DNA of 64,000 nucleotides from assembly GCA_001263235.1 (NCBI GenBank), contig LGRD01000016.1, positions 39,688 to 103,687 on the forward strand. The letters run 5' to 3'. Source of the stretch: Methylibium sp. NZG (GTDB taxonomy: Bacteria; Pseudomonadota; Gammaproteobacteria; Burkholderiales; Burkholderiaceae_C). Positions 17,533 to 25,849 of the stretch are shown piece after piece; the first letter of the stretch is position 1, and every line of letters starts with the position of its first letter. The notes below the pieces were generated by a model. The model made no database searches, was not told the origin of the DNA, and saw nothing but the letters and a program-made list of their open reading frames with translations. The position numbers were made by a program, and so were the translations under genes.

Positions 17533-17699
17533 AGGCCTCACAGAAAAAGCCTCGGCGCTCAAGCTCTTTGAGCAGCGATCAGCCTTCCTCGAACCCCACG
17601 CCTCACGTTGTCCCGTTGTTCGGGGCACCGAGTATTTGCTTGGTCAGTGAGGACCGCACTTCCACCGAAGCAGTATTCGGAAGTCTTTGAGGTAGACAG

Positions 17700-18095
17700 A
17701 TGAGCAGAATTCTTGTGAGGAATGGGTTTGTCGCAGCGGGCGCCATGAACATCGTTGGTGTTCTGGTGTTTTCGCGCCTGTTCAGCAATGCTGCAATCAA
17801 CGAGGCTGACCCGGTCGTCATGTCGAACTTCGGCCTTCTGATGATTGCAGTGTGGGGTTTGGCTTACTTGGGCGCTGCATCGATTGGTGTCGGCGTCAAA
17901 TGGCTCGCCGGAGCGTTTGCGATAGAAAAGCTCGTCTACGTCTTGGTTTGGCTGCTATGGCTTTCTGAGAACAGTCTCGCCAATCTTTACGCCAAGGACT
18001 TGTTCGCTGGCATCTTTTACAGCATCTACGGCCCGAATGACTTCGTGTTCATGTTGTTCTTCACCTGGGTGTTCTTGACGCAGCCCCGTGCTTGA
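17700..18095 (+). CDS. small four-helix membrane protein, unknown
   Basis: This 131-residue protein is mostly hydrophobic, with four likely membrane segments (around residues 8-28, 40-65, 69-90 and 101-128). I do not recognise the family; DoxX- or DUF4345-like small membrane proteins are of similar size and shape. GAGGT at 17690-17694 precedes ATG 17700. The gene and the 167 bases before it are clearly poorer in G+C and use more A/T-ending codons than the neighbours, suggesting later acquisition. The 17533-17699 spacer shows a short GCTCAA/TTGAGC hairpin and nothing else I can name. Confidence 0.65.
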   Translation: MSRILVRNGFVAAGAMNIVGVLVFSRLFSNAAINEADPVVMSNFGLLMIAVWGLAYLGAASIGVGVKWLAGAFAIEKLVYVLVWLLWLSENSLANLYAKDLFAGIFYSIYGPNDFVFMLFFTWVFLTQPRA

Positions 18096-18160
18096 CGCGA
18101 GCCCGTGGCATGGCAGCGTGAAGTTCGGCTCCGCTCAAACGCTCGGAGAGCGTCGTTGGA

Positions 18161-18901
18161 TCAGCCCACCCGCCCAAGCGAGCGCCCGAACAGGCTGAAC
18201 AACCGCTCCCAATGCCGCTCCGCCGCGGCCCGGTGGTACGCACCAGCGCGCAACGGGAACACGAAGCCGTGTTCGGTGCCCGGGTACCACTCGATGCGGT
18301 GCGGCGTGCCGGCCGCCTGCAGCGCGGCTTGCAGCTTGGCGATGTCGGTGGGCGGCGCCCACTTGTCGGTCTCGGCGCACGCGAAGTAGCTTTCGCAGCG
18401 GATCAGCGGCGGCATGCGGTGCGGTGAGTCGGGCTGCTCGGTCGCCATGTTGGCGCCGTGGATCGAGGCGATGCAGCGCAGCCGGTCTGCGAAATCGGCC
18501 GCCGCCCACATCACGAACGGGCCGCTCATGCAGTAGCCCACTGCGCCGATGCGGCTCGCGTCGGCGGCGGGGTGGGCATCGACGAAGGCGAGCATCGCGC
18601 GCGTGTCCACCTCGGTCGTGGCGCGATTCAGCGAGGCCATGTGCTCGAACATCACCGCCATCGCCGGCTCGGTGCGCTCTTGCAGCCAGAAGTCACGCGT
18701 GCGCCGGTGGTACAGGTTGGGCAGCACGACGAGATAGCCGACCGACGCCAGCCGCCGGGCCATGTCGTGCAGCTCCTCGCGCTTGCCCGGCGCGTCCATG
18801 TAGAACAGCACCACCGGGTGCGGGCCGCCTTCCTCGGGGTGGACGATGAAGCTGTTCATCGCGCCGTCGGCGGTGGGAATGTCGAGGTGGTGTTCGATCA
18901 T
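18161..18901 (-). CDS. dienelactone hydrolase family protein
   Basis: This 246-residue alpha/beta hydrolase of the dienelactone hydrolase family has its nucleophile as a cysteine in GYCMSG, as in true dienelactone hydrolases. The acid is probably in the CAETDKWAPP segment and the histidine is in GTEHGFVFP. VVLFYMDAPGKREEL near residues 30-45 replaces the usual oxyanion region. Family members hydrolyse cyclic lactones in chlorocatechol and related pathways, or act on esters of unknown nature. It is a single gene facing the membrane-protein gene, with no visible operon partner. Confidence 0.86.
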   Translation of the reverse strand: MIEHHLDIPTADGAMNSFIVHPEEGGPHPVVLFYMDAPGKREELHDMARRLASVGYLVVLPNLYHRRTRDFWLQERTEPAMAVMFEHMASLNRATTEVDTRAMLAFVDAHPAADASRIGAVGYCMSGPFVMWAAADFADRLRCIASIHGANMATEQPDSPHRMPPLIRCESYFACAETDKWAPPTDIAKLQAALQAAGTPHRIEWYPGTEHGFVFPLRAGAYHRAAAERHWERLFSLFGRSLGRVG

Positions 18902-18960
18902 GGCGGGCCCTTTCTGGGGCCGAGCTTACCGCCCGCCGCGGCCGGTGGCGGGGCGGGCTT

Positions 18961-20178
18961 TCAGCCGGCCAGAGCGGTCGCAGGACGGGTCGCCTCGGAT
19001 CGCTCGGCAGCCGCTGCGGGCTCCGCGGCCACTTGCCGCGACGCCTCCAGGATGCCCGCCAGCATCACCGGTAGCTCGAACACCGCGCGGTTGTCCAGCC
19101 GCGCTGTGGCGGCGCGAAAGTCGTTGAGCCGCGTGGTCATCTCGGCCACTGCCTTTGCGATTTGTCGAAACGACGGAAGCACCAGCCCGACGCCGTTGTC
19201 GAGCACCCACTGCGCGTTGTAGCGCTCTTGCGGCAGCGTCAGCGCGTTGCGCACCACGATCACCGGCAGGCGCTGCTGCACCGCCTCGCTCAGGCTGCCC
19301 GGGCCGGGCTTGCCGATGAAGAAGTCGCACAGCTGCATGTGCTGCGCCAGCTCGGTGCAAAACCCCAGCACCACGCGCGGGGCCGACGCGGGCAGGGCGC
19401 GCAGGCGCTTTGCCAAGCGCTCGTTGTGCCCGCACACCAGCACGAGCGGCACGTCGTCCAGCTCACGTGCGATTTGCTCCATCACCGCAGCGCCGTGGCC
19501 GCCGAACATCACCAAGCCGGTCGGGCGATCGGAGTCCAGCCCCAGGCGGCGGCGCTGCTCGGCGCGGTCGGCCGGCGGCGGGCGGTAAAAGTCGGGGCGG
19601 ATGAGCATGCCCGAGCTGGCATGCACCCGGTCGGCCGGGTGGCCCTGGGCCAGCGCTTGCTCGACCGCGCGGGCGCTGCCGCAGATGAAGTGCTGGGGTT
19701 GATGCGGGTGATGGGCGGGCTCGATCCACGGCTCGATCCAGAAGTGCGGCGGGTGGTCGGCCAGGTCGGTCAGTACCGTCGCGTAAGGCACGCCGGGCAG
19801 CGCGGAGGCGAGCGCCTCGCACATCGCGCGGTTGAAGTTGGGCACGAGCGAGACGACCATGTCGGGCTCGGTGCGCAGCCAGTGCTGTTGCAGGCGACGC
19901 ACCAGCGTCGGGTGGCCCAGGCGGATCATCGCCTGCAGCACCTTCAGCTCCTGCGCCAGGCCGAGCGTCCAGCCGGTGGCCAGGCGCTTGTTGTAGTAGT
20001 CCTCCGGGCGCAGGCCGGTGAAGCGGTGGAAGGCGTCGCGCGGGTCGAGCACCTCGAACAGGTTCACCAGCCGCACCTGCCAGGGCATGCCGGCGTCGCG
20101 GATGGCGCCTTGCAGCGCCACGGCCGAAGCCCGGTGGCCGCCACCGGCGTTGAAGTAGACGAGGTCGATCGTCGTCAT
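18961..20178 (-). CDS. lipid glycosyltransferase, MGDG-synthase/MurG-like (GT28)
   Basis: This 405-residue GT-B glycosyltransferase opens with DLVYFNAGGGHRASAVAL, the GGGH acceptor-loop motif of diacylglycerol glycosyltransferases. The C-terminal half has the nucleotide-sugar site FIGKPGPGSLSEAVQQRLPV (~residues 290-310), as in MurG and UgtP. It should add a sugar from a UDP-sugar to a membrane lipid on the cytoplasmic face. The gene upstream in the same direction encodes an LpxH-like phosphoesterase, 18 bases away. The pair points to synthesis of a glycolipid, possibly as a substitute for phospholipid; the exact sugar is unknown. Confidence 0.84.
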   Translation of the reverse strand: MTTIDLVYFNAGGGHRASAVALQGAIRDAGMPWQVRLVNLFEVLDPRDAFHRFTGLRPEDYYNKRLATGWTLGLAQELKVLQAMIRLGHPTLVRRLQQHWLRTEPDMVVSLVPNFNRAMCEALASALPGVPYATVLTDLADHPPHFWIEPWIEPAHHPHQPQHFICGSARAVEQALAQGHPADRVHASSGMLIRPDFYRPPPADRAEQRRRLGLDSDRPTGLVMFGGHGAAVMEQIARELDDVPLVLVCGHNERLAKRLRALPASAPRVVLGFCTELAQHMQLCDFFIGKPGPGSLSEAVQQRLPVIVVRNALTLPQERYNAQWVLDNGVGLVLPSFRQIAKAVAEMTTRLNDFRAATARLDNRAVFELPVMLAGILEASRQVAAEPAAAAERSEATRPATALAG

Positions 20179-20196
20179 GCTGCGGTCACGCCGGTG

Positions 20197-21081
20197 TCAC
20201 GCATGCGTGCTCCGGGCCAGGGCCGGCTCAGGCGCCAGACTGTCCGGCGCCGGTTCGGCCTCGGGCGTGGCGCGCGCGCGTCTGCGACCTGCCAGCACAG
20301 GGCGCGCCGAGGCGCTGCGGTCGATGATCTCCAGCCGGCCGTCGTGGTGCTCGACGAGTGCCGTCAGGCTCTCGACCCAGTCGCCGTCGTTGCAATAAAG
20401 AATGCCGTCGATGTCGCGCATCTCGGCGTGGTGGATGTGGCCGCACACCACACCCTGCACGCCGCGCTTGCGTGCCTCGCGGGCGACGGCTTCTTCAAAG
20501 TCGCCCACGTAGCTGACGGCGCGCTTGACCTTGAGCTTGAGGTAGCGCGACAGGCTCCAGTACGGCAGCCCCATGCGGGCCCGCGCCCGGTTGTACCAGC
20601 GGTTCACCTTGAGCGTGAACTCGTAGGCTGCATCGCCCACATGGGCCAACCACTTGGCGCACTGGATCACGCCGTCGAACAGGTCGCCGTGCATCACCCA
20701 CAGGCGCCGGCCGTCGGCGCAGGTGTGGATGCAGTCTTCGACCACGTCCACGCCGCCGAAGTTGTGCTCCGCATAGCGGCGCGCAAACTCGTCGTGGTTG
20801 CCGGGGATGAAGACCACGCGCGTGCCCTTGCGCGCCAGGCGAAGAATTTTCTGCACCACGTCGTTGTGCGCCTGCGGCCAGTACCACGTGCGGCGCAATT
20901 GCCAGCCGTCGATGATGTCGCCCACCAGGTACAGCGTCTCGCACTCCATGCCACGCAGGAAGTCGAGCAGCGCGTGTGCCTGGCAACCGGGCGTGCCCAG
21001 GTGCAGGTCGGAAATCCAGACCGTGCGCAGCCTCAACGTTGGAGGCTTGTGCGTGTCCATGCAGGCATCGGTGGTGTGCAT
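20197..21081 (-). CDS. LpxH-like metallophosphoesterase (UDP-2,3-diacylglucosamine diphosphatase family)
   Basis: This 294-residue calcineurin-like phosphoesterase has the full metal-binding set: SDLHLG, GDIIDGW, GNHDE and GHIHHAE. KRAVSYVGDFEEAV is typical of the longer LpxH-related subgroup that accompanies a glycosyltransferase rather than lipid A genes. The C-terminal ~30 residues are basic and Ala-rich. Translation may start at the first Met or at Met8 (MDTHKPP); neither has a strong ribosome-binding site. It is probably co-transcribed with the glycosyltransferase downstream, removing phosphate from a lipid intermediate such as phosphatidate. That substrate is inference. Confidence 0.86.
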   Translation of the reverse strand: MHTTDACMDTHKPPTLRLRTVWISDLHLGTPGCQAHALLDFLRGMECETLYLVGDIIDGWQLRRTWYWPQAHNDVVQKILRLARKGTRVVFIPGNHDEFARRYAEHNFGGVDVVEDCIHTCADGRRLWVMHGDLFDGVIQCAKWLAHVGDAAYEFTLKVNRWYNRARARMGLPYWSLSRYLKLKVKRAVSYVGDFEEAVAREARKRGVQGVVCGHIHHAEMRDIDGILYCNDGDWVESLTALVEHHDGRLEIIDRSASARPVLAGRRRARATPEAEPAPDSLAPEPALARSTHA

Positions 21082-21222
21082 GAGCGCAGATGTTCAGGGC
21101 TGCGCGTGACACTGCTGTGAAGGGCGGTCACTCGGCTGACATTGCCCCACCGGCCGGCTGCGTGGTTCGGAAGGCAGAATTCGAACCGTGAGCCTTCGTG
21201 TGAATCGCCGAATGACGGCCCC

Positions 21223-22284
21223 ATGACCACAACCCGCATCGCCGTGGCCGGCGCCGGCTACATCGGGCTGGCCCACATGGGCGTGGCGCGGAGCAGCCCG
21301 ACCTGCACGCTCAGCGCCGTCGTCGACCCGTCGCCCAGTGCACGGGCCCCTGCCGAGCAGGCCGGCGTGCCGCTCTACGCATCGCTGGCCGAGCTGTTGG
21401 CGAAGGACCGGCCCGACGGTGTGGTGCTGGCCACGCCGAACGTGTTGCACGTGCCGCAGGCGCTGGAGTGCATCGCGGCCGGCTTGGCCGTGTTGTTGGA
21501 GAAGCCGATCGCACCGACCGTGGCCGAAGCCGAGCAATTGCTCTGTGCCGCCGACGCAGCCAACGCGAGAGTGCTGATCGGCCACCACCGCGCGCACAGC
21601 CCGATCATGGCCAAAGCGTGCGAGGTGGTCGCCTCGGGCCGGCTCGGGCGGCTGGTGGCGGTGATGGGCAGCGCCACCTTCTTCAAGCCGCACGAGTACT
21701 TTGCCGACGCGCCGTGGCGCAGCCAGCCCGGCGGCGGGCCGATCCTGATCAACCTGATCCATGAGGTGCACAACCTGCGCATGCTGTGCGGCGAGATCGT
21801 CGCGGTGCAGGCCTTTGCGTCGAACGCCACGCGCGGCGCGGCGGTGGAAGACACGGTGGCGATCAACCTGCGTTTTGCCAGCGGCGTGCTCGGCAGCTTC
21901 ATGCTCAGCGACACTGCCGCCTGCGCGCGCAGTTGGGAGCAGACCTCGCAGGAGAACCCCGCCTACCCGAGCTACGCAGACGAAGACTGCTACGTCGTTG
22001 CCGGCACGCACGGCAGCCTGTCGGTGCCGACGATGCGGCTGAAGACTTACGCGCGGCCCGGGGACCGCTCGTGGTGGAAGCCGTTCGAGTGCAGCGTGGT
22101 GGGCCTGCAGCGTGCCGACCCGCTGACGCTTCAGATGGAACACTTCGGCGCGGTCGTGCGCGGCGAAGCTGCGCCGCGCGTGAGCGTGCGCGACGGGCTG
22201 GCGAACCTGAGGGTCACCGAGGCGATCGTCCAAGCAGCCCGATCGGGCGCGACAATCGAGCTTTCGTCGCATTCTTCGTCCTGA
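21223..22284 (+). CDS. Gfo/Idh/MocA family oxidoreductase
   Basis: This 353-residue NAD(P)-dependent oxidoreductase has the Rossmann GAGYIGLAHMGV at the N-terminus and the catalytic lysine in LLEKPIAPT, both diagnostic of the Gfo/Idh/MocA family. INLIHEVHNLRMLCG carries the histidine region that contacts the substrate. Members oxidise or reduce sugars, cyclitols and related polyols. It is followed at 17 bases by a type II dehydroquinase and then a shikimate-dehydrogenase homologue, so the substrate may be quinate, shikimate or a related cyclic polyol. The spacer 21082-21222 has no other gene. Confidence 0.9.
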   Translation: MTTTRIAVAGAGYIGLAHMGVARSSPTCTLSAVVDPSPSARAPAEQAGVPLYASLAELLAKDRPDGVVLATPNVLHVPQALECIAAGLAVLLEKPIAPTVAEAEQLLCAADAANARVLIGHHRAHSPIMAKACEVVASGRLGRLVAVMGSATFFKPHEYFADAPWRSQPGGGPILINLIHEVHNLRMLCGEIVAVQAFASNATRGAAVEDTVAINLRFASGVLGSFMLSDTAACARSWEQTSQENPAYPSYADEDCYVVAGTHGSLSVPTMRLKTYARPGDRSWWKPFECSVVGLQRADPLTLQMEHFGAVVRGEAAPRVSVRDGLANLRVTEAIVQAARSGATIELSSHSSS

Positions 22285-22301
22285 CTTCTGAAAGGAACCC
22301 C

Positions 22302-22748
22302 ATGAAGGTCCTCATGCTGCACGGCATCAACCACAACATGTTCGGCAAGCGCGACCCCAAGCAGTACGGCACCATCACGCTGGCGCAGATCGACGCGCAG
22401 CTGCAAGCGCTCGGCAAGGAGCTCGGCGCCGCGGTCGAGAGCTTCCAGACCAACGACGAAGGCAAGATGTGCGAGCGAATCCACCAGGCCCACACCGAAG
22501 GCCAGGACGCCGTGCTCATCAACGCCGGCGCGTGGACGCACTACAGCTACGGCATCCGCGACGCGCTCGCCATCCTCAGCTGCCCGGTGGTGGAGTTGCA
22601 CATGAGCAACATCCACGCGCGCGAGGAGTTCCGCCACAAGTCGGTGTTCGCCGAGATCATCAAGGGCCAGATCAGCGGCTTCGGTGTCGACAGCTACCTG
22701 TTGGGCCTGCGAGCCGCGGTCTCGGCAGTGAAATCAGCAAAGGCCTGA
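22302..22748 (+). CDS. aroQ: type II 3-dehydroquinate dehydratase
   Basis: This 148-residue enzyme of the small dodecameric type II dehydroquinase family interconverts 3-dehydroquinate and 3-dehydroshikimate. Conserved parts are the flexible lid with catalytic Arg/Tyr (GKRDPKQYGTITL), INAGAWTHYSYGIRDAL and ELHMSNIHAREEFRHKS, which holds the catalytic histidine. The N-terminal GINHNMFG departs from the usual NLNLLG, so it is a diverged member, perhaps catabolic. AAAGGA before ATG 22302 gives the start. The biosynthetic copy is probably elsewhere in the genome. Confidence 0.9.
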   Translation: MKVLMLHGINHNMFGKRDPKQYGTITLAQIDAQLQALGKELGAAVESFQTNDEGKMCERIHQAHTEGQDAVLINAGAWTHYSYGIRDALAILSCPVVELHMSNIHAREEFRHKSVFAEIIKGQISGFGVDSYLLGLRAAVSAVKSAKA

Positions 22749-22771
22749 GCTTGCACTCAGAGACTGCTCTC

Positions 22772-23608
22772 ATGAAGATCACCGGCACCACGGCGCTCAT
22801 TGCACACATCGGCTTCCCCACCCATGCCTTCAAGGCGCCGATGATCTACAACCCCTGGTTCGAAAAGGCCGGCGTCGACGCCGTCGTCGTGCCCATGAGC
22901 TGCGAGCCGGCGCACTACCCGGCCTTCCTGCGCGCGGTGTTCCTGCTCGCCAACAGCCGCGGCGCGCTGGTGACGATGCCGCACAAGGTCAGCACCGTGG
23001 CGCTGCTCGACGAGGCCTCGCCGACGGTCAGAATCGCCGGCGCCTGCAACGCCGTGCGCCGCAGCGCCGACGGCAAGTTGCAAGGCGACATGTTCGACGG
23101 CGAAGGCTTCGTGCGCGGCCTGCTGCGCAAGGGCTGCGTGCTTTCCGGCGTGCGCGTGCTGGTGGTCGGCTGCGGCGGCGTCGGCTCGGCGATTGCAGCG
23201 TCGCTGGCCCAGGCTGGCATCGGCTCGATCACGCTGTTTGACGCGCGGCCCGAGTCGGCCGACGAACTCGGCGCGCGGCTCAAGGCGCACTACCCGGCGC
23301 TGGTGGTGACCACCGGCAGCAACGACCCGGCCGGCCACGACGTGGTCGTCAACGGCACGCCGCTGGGCATGAACGAAGGCGACCCGATGCCGATGGACGT
23401 GTCGCGCATCGCGCCCGAGGCCTTCGTCGGCGAGGTGGTGATGAAGAGCGAGATGACCGCCTTCCTGAAGGCCGCGCAGGCGCGCGGTTGCCGCTTCCAG
23501 ATCGGCTCGGACATGCTGTTCGAGCAGATCCCGGCGTACCTGGAGTTCTTCGGCTTCCCGAGCACCACGCCGGAGGAGTTGCGGGCGGTGGCGCGGTTGA
23601 GTTACTGA
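22772..23608 (+). CDS. aroE: shikimate dehydrogenase family protein
   Basis: This 278-residue shikimate/quinate dehydrogenase family member has the substrate lysine in GALVTMPHK, the NAD(P)-binding VVGCGGVGSAIAASLAQAG, and the NGTPLGMNEGDPMP motif near the active site. The cofactor loop lacks the NRT motif of NADPH-specific AroE and has FDARPES, where the aspartate after the second strand favours NAD. That suits a catabolic quinate/shikimate dehydrogenase rather than a biosynthetic AroE. It lies 23 bases after aroQ and completes the three-gene set with the Gfo/Idh gene. Confidence 0.85.
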   Translation: MKITGTTALIAHIGFPTHAFKAPMIYNPWFEKAGVDAVVVPMSCEPAHYPAFLRAVFLLANSRGALVTMPHKVSTVALLDEASPTVRIAGACNAVRRSADGKLQGDMFDGEGFVRGLLRKGCVLSGVRVLVVGCGGVGSAIAASLAQAGIGSITLFDARPESADELGARLKAHYPALVVTTGSNDPAGHDVVVNGTPLGMNEGDPMPMDVSRIAPEAFVGEVVMKSEMTAFLKAAQARGCRFQIGSDMLFEQIPAYLEFFGFPSTTPEELRAVARLSY

Positions 23609-23915
23609 GGGCAGTTCGCCTCAAACCAAGCCGCTCGCCTCGCAGGTCGCCACGTGACCGGCGACAACCGCCGGCCGAACCATCGAACGCGGCAGGTGCA
23701 GCGTCAGCCCCGTCTTCGCGTGAATGCCAGTGTGGTGTGACCTTCGGCAGCTCGATGCCGCCGTTGCGCAACACGGCTGTGCGCTAGTCGGGGCGCGGCC
23801 TCACGGGCCCGGCCTGCGCCGAAGAAGCGCCTCGAAGATCGGGCTTCGCCTCGGCTTGGATGGGCTCTTGGGGGCGGTCGAAGCCGAGCGTTCAACGTTT
23901 ACCCAAAGGAAATCC
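23609..23915. other. 307-base spacer without a supported gene
   Basis: No start-to-stop frame with a recognisable product is present. On the - strand a frame ending with a stop near 23623 reads GLTLHLPRSMVRPAVVAGHV, which resembles genuine coding sequence and may be the tail of a decayed gene; no start is visible upstream. The last 30 bases hold the AAAGGA ribosome-binding site and presumably part of the promoter of the DUF481 gene. Confidence 0.4.
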
Positions 23916-24695
23916 ATGTTCAAGAAGATTGCACCGATTTGCTCGTACGTCGTCGCCGCGGTCGGCATGGCCGGGGCGTCCGTCGCCCAGGCCCAGGCGA
24001 CTCCCGCAGCCGACGGCCAGTGGCGCGGCGGCGGTGGGCTGTCGGTTTCGGCCACGTCCGGCAACACGACGGCTTCGAGCGTCATCCTCAACGGCGAAGG
24101 CTATCGCGCCACGGCGGCCGACAAGCTGACGCTGGGCGGCCTTGTGAACTATGGCAAGGCCAACGGCCTGGCCACGTCGCAGCGTTGGCTCGGCTACGGT
24201 CAGTACGACTGGAACCTGGCGCCCAAGTGGGTGGCCTTCGGCCGCCTGGCGCTCGAAGGTGATGGCCTGACCGATCTGGACCTGCGCTCGTTGCTTGCCG
24301 GCGGCGTGGGCTACAAGGTGATCGAAGCCACCGACATGACGTTCACGCTCTACGGCGGCGTGGCGTACTCGATCGACCGCTACGGCAGCCCGACGCTGAT
24401 CGCAGGCAGCCTCGACAACACGCACAGCCGCATCAGCCTGTACGCCGCTGAAGAGTCGACGCACAAGCTCAGCAGCACCGTCAACTTCCGCCAGCGCCTG
24501 GAGTTGTACCCCGGCTTGAGCGGCGACAAAGCCTTCCTCGCGCGGTTCAGTGCCGGCCTGGCGGTGGCGATGAGCAGCACGATGAACCTCAACGTCGGCC
24601 TGACGCACAACTTCAACAGCAAGCCGCCCGCGGGCCTGAAGAAGGGCGACACGGTGCTGTTCACCGGCGTGAGCGTGACGTTCGGTCCGAAGTGA
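23916..24695 (+). CDS. DUF481 outer-membrane beta-barrel protein (YdiY-like)
   Basis: This 259-residue secreted protein has a signal peptide (MFKKIAPICSYVVAAVG, cleavage probably after AQA near residue 28). The mature part is a run of alternating beta strands beginning GGGLSVSATSGNTTAS, the start of the DUF481/salt-induced outer-membrane protein family, and ends with a strand closing in phenylalanine (LFTGVSVTFGPK) near the C-terminus, as outer-membrane barrels do. AAAGGA precedes ATG 23916. The cargo or role is unknown; E. coli YdiY is acid-induced. Confidence 0.85.
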   Translation: MFKKIAPICSYVVAAVGMAGASVAQAQATPAADGQWRGGGGLSVSATSGNTTASSVILNGEGYRATAADKLTLGGLVNYGKANGLATSQRWLGYGQYDWNLAPKWVAFGRLALEGDGLTDLDLRSLLAGGVGYKVIEATDMTFTLYGGVAYSIDRYGSPTLIAGSLDNTHSRISLYAAEESTHKLSSTVNFRQRLELYPGLSGDKAFLARFSAGLAVAMSSTMNLNVGLTHNFNSKPPAGLKKGDTVLFTGVSVTFGPK

Positions 24696-24712
24696 GGTGA
24701 GTTAAAGGGGCG

Positions 24713-24756
24713 GGGGCGCCGCCGGCCGGGTAGCGCACCTGTCCCGGCGGTGCCCC
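24713..24756. terminator. long GC-rich hairpin between convergent genes
   Basis: GGGGCGCCGCCGG (24713-24725) pairs with CCGGCGGTGCCCC (24744-24756) over 13 positions, one of them G-U in RNA, around an 18-base loop. It lies 18 bases after the DUF481 stop and between convergent genes, so it could end transcription from both sides. There is no T-run, so it is not a classical intrinsic terminator. A 14-base palindrome, GGCACCGCGGTGCC (24813-24826), lies on the GST side. Confidence 0.4.
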
Positions 24757-24830
24757 GCGTCGGGCGCAAGCGGCCCCGCAAGTGCCGCCGAGGTCACAGA
24801 CCACCCGCCACCGGCACCGCGGTGCCCGCC

Positions 24831-25454
24831 TCAAGCGATGCCGTTGCCCACGTGCTGCGCAAAGCCGGCCCGCGGCGCCAGCCGCTCGAACCAGGTCTGA
24901 ACCGCAGGCAGCACCGGCCGCGGCATCGGCGTCATCAACCAGCGGTGGGTGGACACGCCGAGCACGATGTCGGCGAGCGTGAAAGCATCGCCCGCCACAT
25001 GCGCGCCCGTGTGCGCGAGTTGCGCGTCGAGCATCTGCATCAGCCGGTTCCACTCGGCCACGCTGTGCGCCAGCGCCGCAGCGTCGACATGCGCCGCGCT
25101 CTGGCGCACCAGCGCCATGAAGGCGTAGCGCCACGCGCTGTTCAGCTCGGTCGCCTGCCAGTCCATCCACTGCTCTACGCGCGCACGCTCACGCAGCGTG
25201 GTGGGAAGCAGGTCGGTGCGCCCTTGACGGCCCGCGAGGTAGCGGCAAATAGTGTTCGACTCCCACAGCACGAGGCTACCGTCGATCAATACTGGCACCA
25301 TGCCGTTCGGGTTGAGCGCCAGGAACTCCGGCGTCTGCGTCGGGCGGAAGCCTGAGCCCCACTGCTCGTGCTCGACCTCCAACGCGAGTTCGGCGCACAG
25401 CCACAGCACCTTGCGGACGTTGATCGAGGGTGACTTGCCGAGGAGTTTGAGCAT
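24831..25454 (-). CDS. glutathione S-transferase family protein
   Basis: This 207-residue protein has a thioredoxin-fold N-terminal domain (~1-80) beginning MLKLLGKSPSINVRKVLW, the cis-proline NPNGMVPVLID and the glutathione gamma-glutamyl site ESNTICRYL. A helical C-terminal domain has GDAFTLADIVLG, the N-capping motif of GST helix 6. The first loop has serines and asparagine (SPSINVRK), consistent with a Ser/Asn-type catalytic site. It may detoxify electrophiles; the substrate is unknown. It is on the opposite strand from the DUF481 gene and near the toxin-antitoxin pair. Confidence 0.9.
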   Translation of the reverse strand: MLKLLGKSPSINVRKVLWLCAELALEVEHEQWGSGFRPTQTPEFLALNPNGMVPVLIDGSLVLWESNTICRYLAGRQGRTDLLPTTLRERARVEQWMDWQATELNSAWRYAFMALVRQSAAHVDAAALAHSVAEWNRLMQMLDAQLAHTGAHVAGDAFTLADIVLGVSTHRWLMTPMPRPVLPAVQTWFERLAPRAGFAQHVGNGIA

Positions 25455-25492
25455 TCGACGCAGGGTTCAGGTCGGCGGCGACGAAGGCGCGA

Positions 25493-25849
25493 TCAGCCCT
25501 CACGGTCCAGGCGCGCAACCATGCGATTGACGGCATCTGACAACGCAGGTAAATCCTGCTCGACGACCAGCCAGACGGCCGCGAGGTCAATGCCCAGGTA
25601 GCCGTTCACGATCACATTCCGGAAGCCGGCAAGTTCGCGCCATGGGATCTGCGGCTCGGTGCCTTTGATCTCGCTCGACAAGCGCTGGCTCGACTCGGTC
25701 AGGGTCTGCAGATTGCGGACCACGCCGTCTTGCACCAATCGGGACGCGTCGAAGCGGGAACGCTCGGCGTTGGTGTATTCGTGGATTCGGTTCAAGCACT
25801 CGCGCATGTGCGCCAGCAGAACTCGATCCCCGTGGGGCACAGGATTCAC
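25493..25849 (-). CDS. hepT: HepT-like (DUF86) toxin with substituted active-site histidine
   Basis: This 118-residue HEPN-fold protein of the HepT/DUF86 family is the toxin half of MntA/HepT modules, where HepT is an RNase with the motif R-x4-H-x-Y. Here the motif region reads FRNVIVNGYLGID: Arg77 and Tyr84 are kept but the histidine is Asn82 (codon 25604-25606), one base from a His codon. Known His substitutions abolish HepT RNase activity, so this toxin is predicted to be weak or inactive. Its start overlaps the MntA stop by four bases, the standard arrangement. Tyr84 is the residue that MntA modifies in the studied system. Confidence 0.85.
   Translation of the reverse strand: MNPVPHGDRVLLAHMRECLNRIHEYTNAERSRFDASRLVQDGVVRNLQTLTESSQRLSSEIKGTEPQIPWRELAGFRNVIVNGYLGIDLAAVWLVVEQDLPALSDAVNRMVARLDREG

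Noticed and set aside
15808..17628. 606-codon - strand frame opposite the flavoprotein and BLUF genes
   Set aside because: Shadow frame of high-GC DNA with no motif; the + strand shows two clear families.
21165..21200. tRNA-like T-arm and 3' end on the - strand (TTCGAATTCTGCC region)
   Set aside because: No matching acceptor, D or anticodon arms can be built in the neighbouring sequence; a chance resemblance.
23609..23760. Possible gene remnant on the - strand ending near 23623
   Set aside because: It reads like coding sequence over about 30 residues but has no start, no length and no family I can name; kept only as a note on the spacer.
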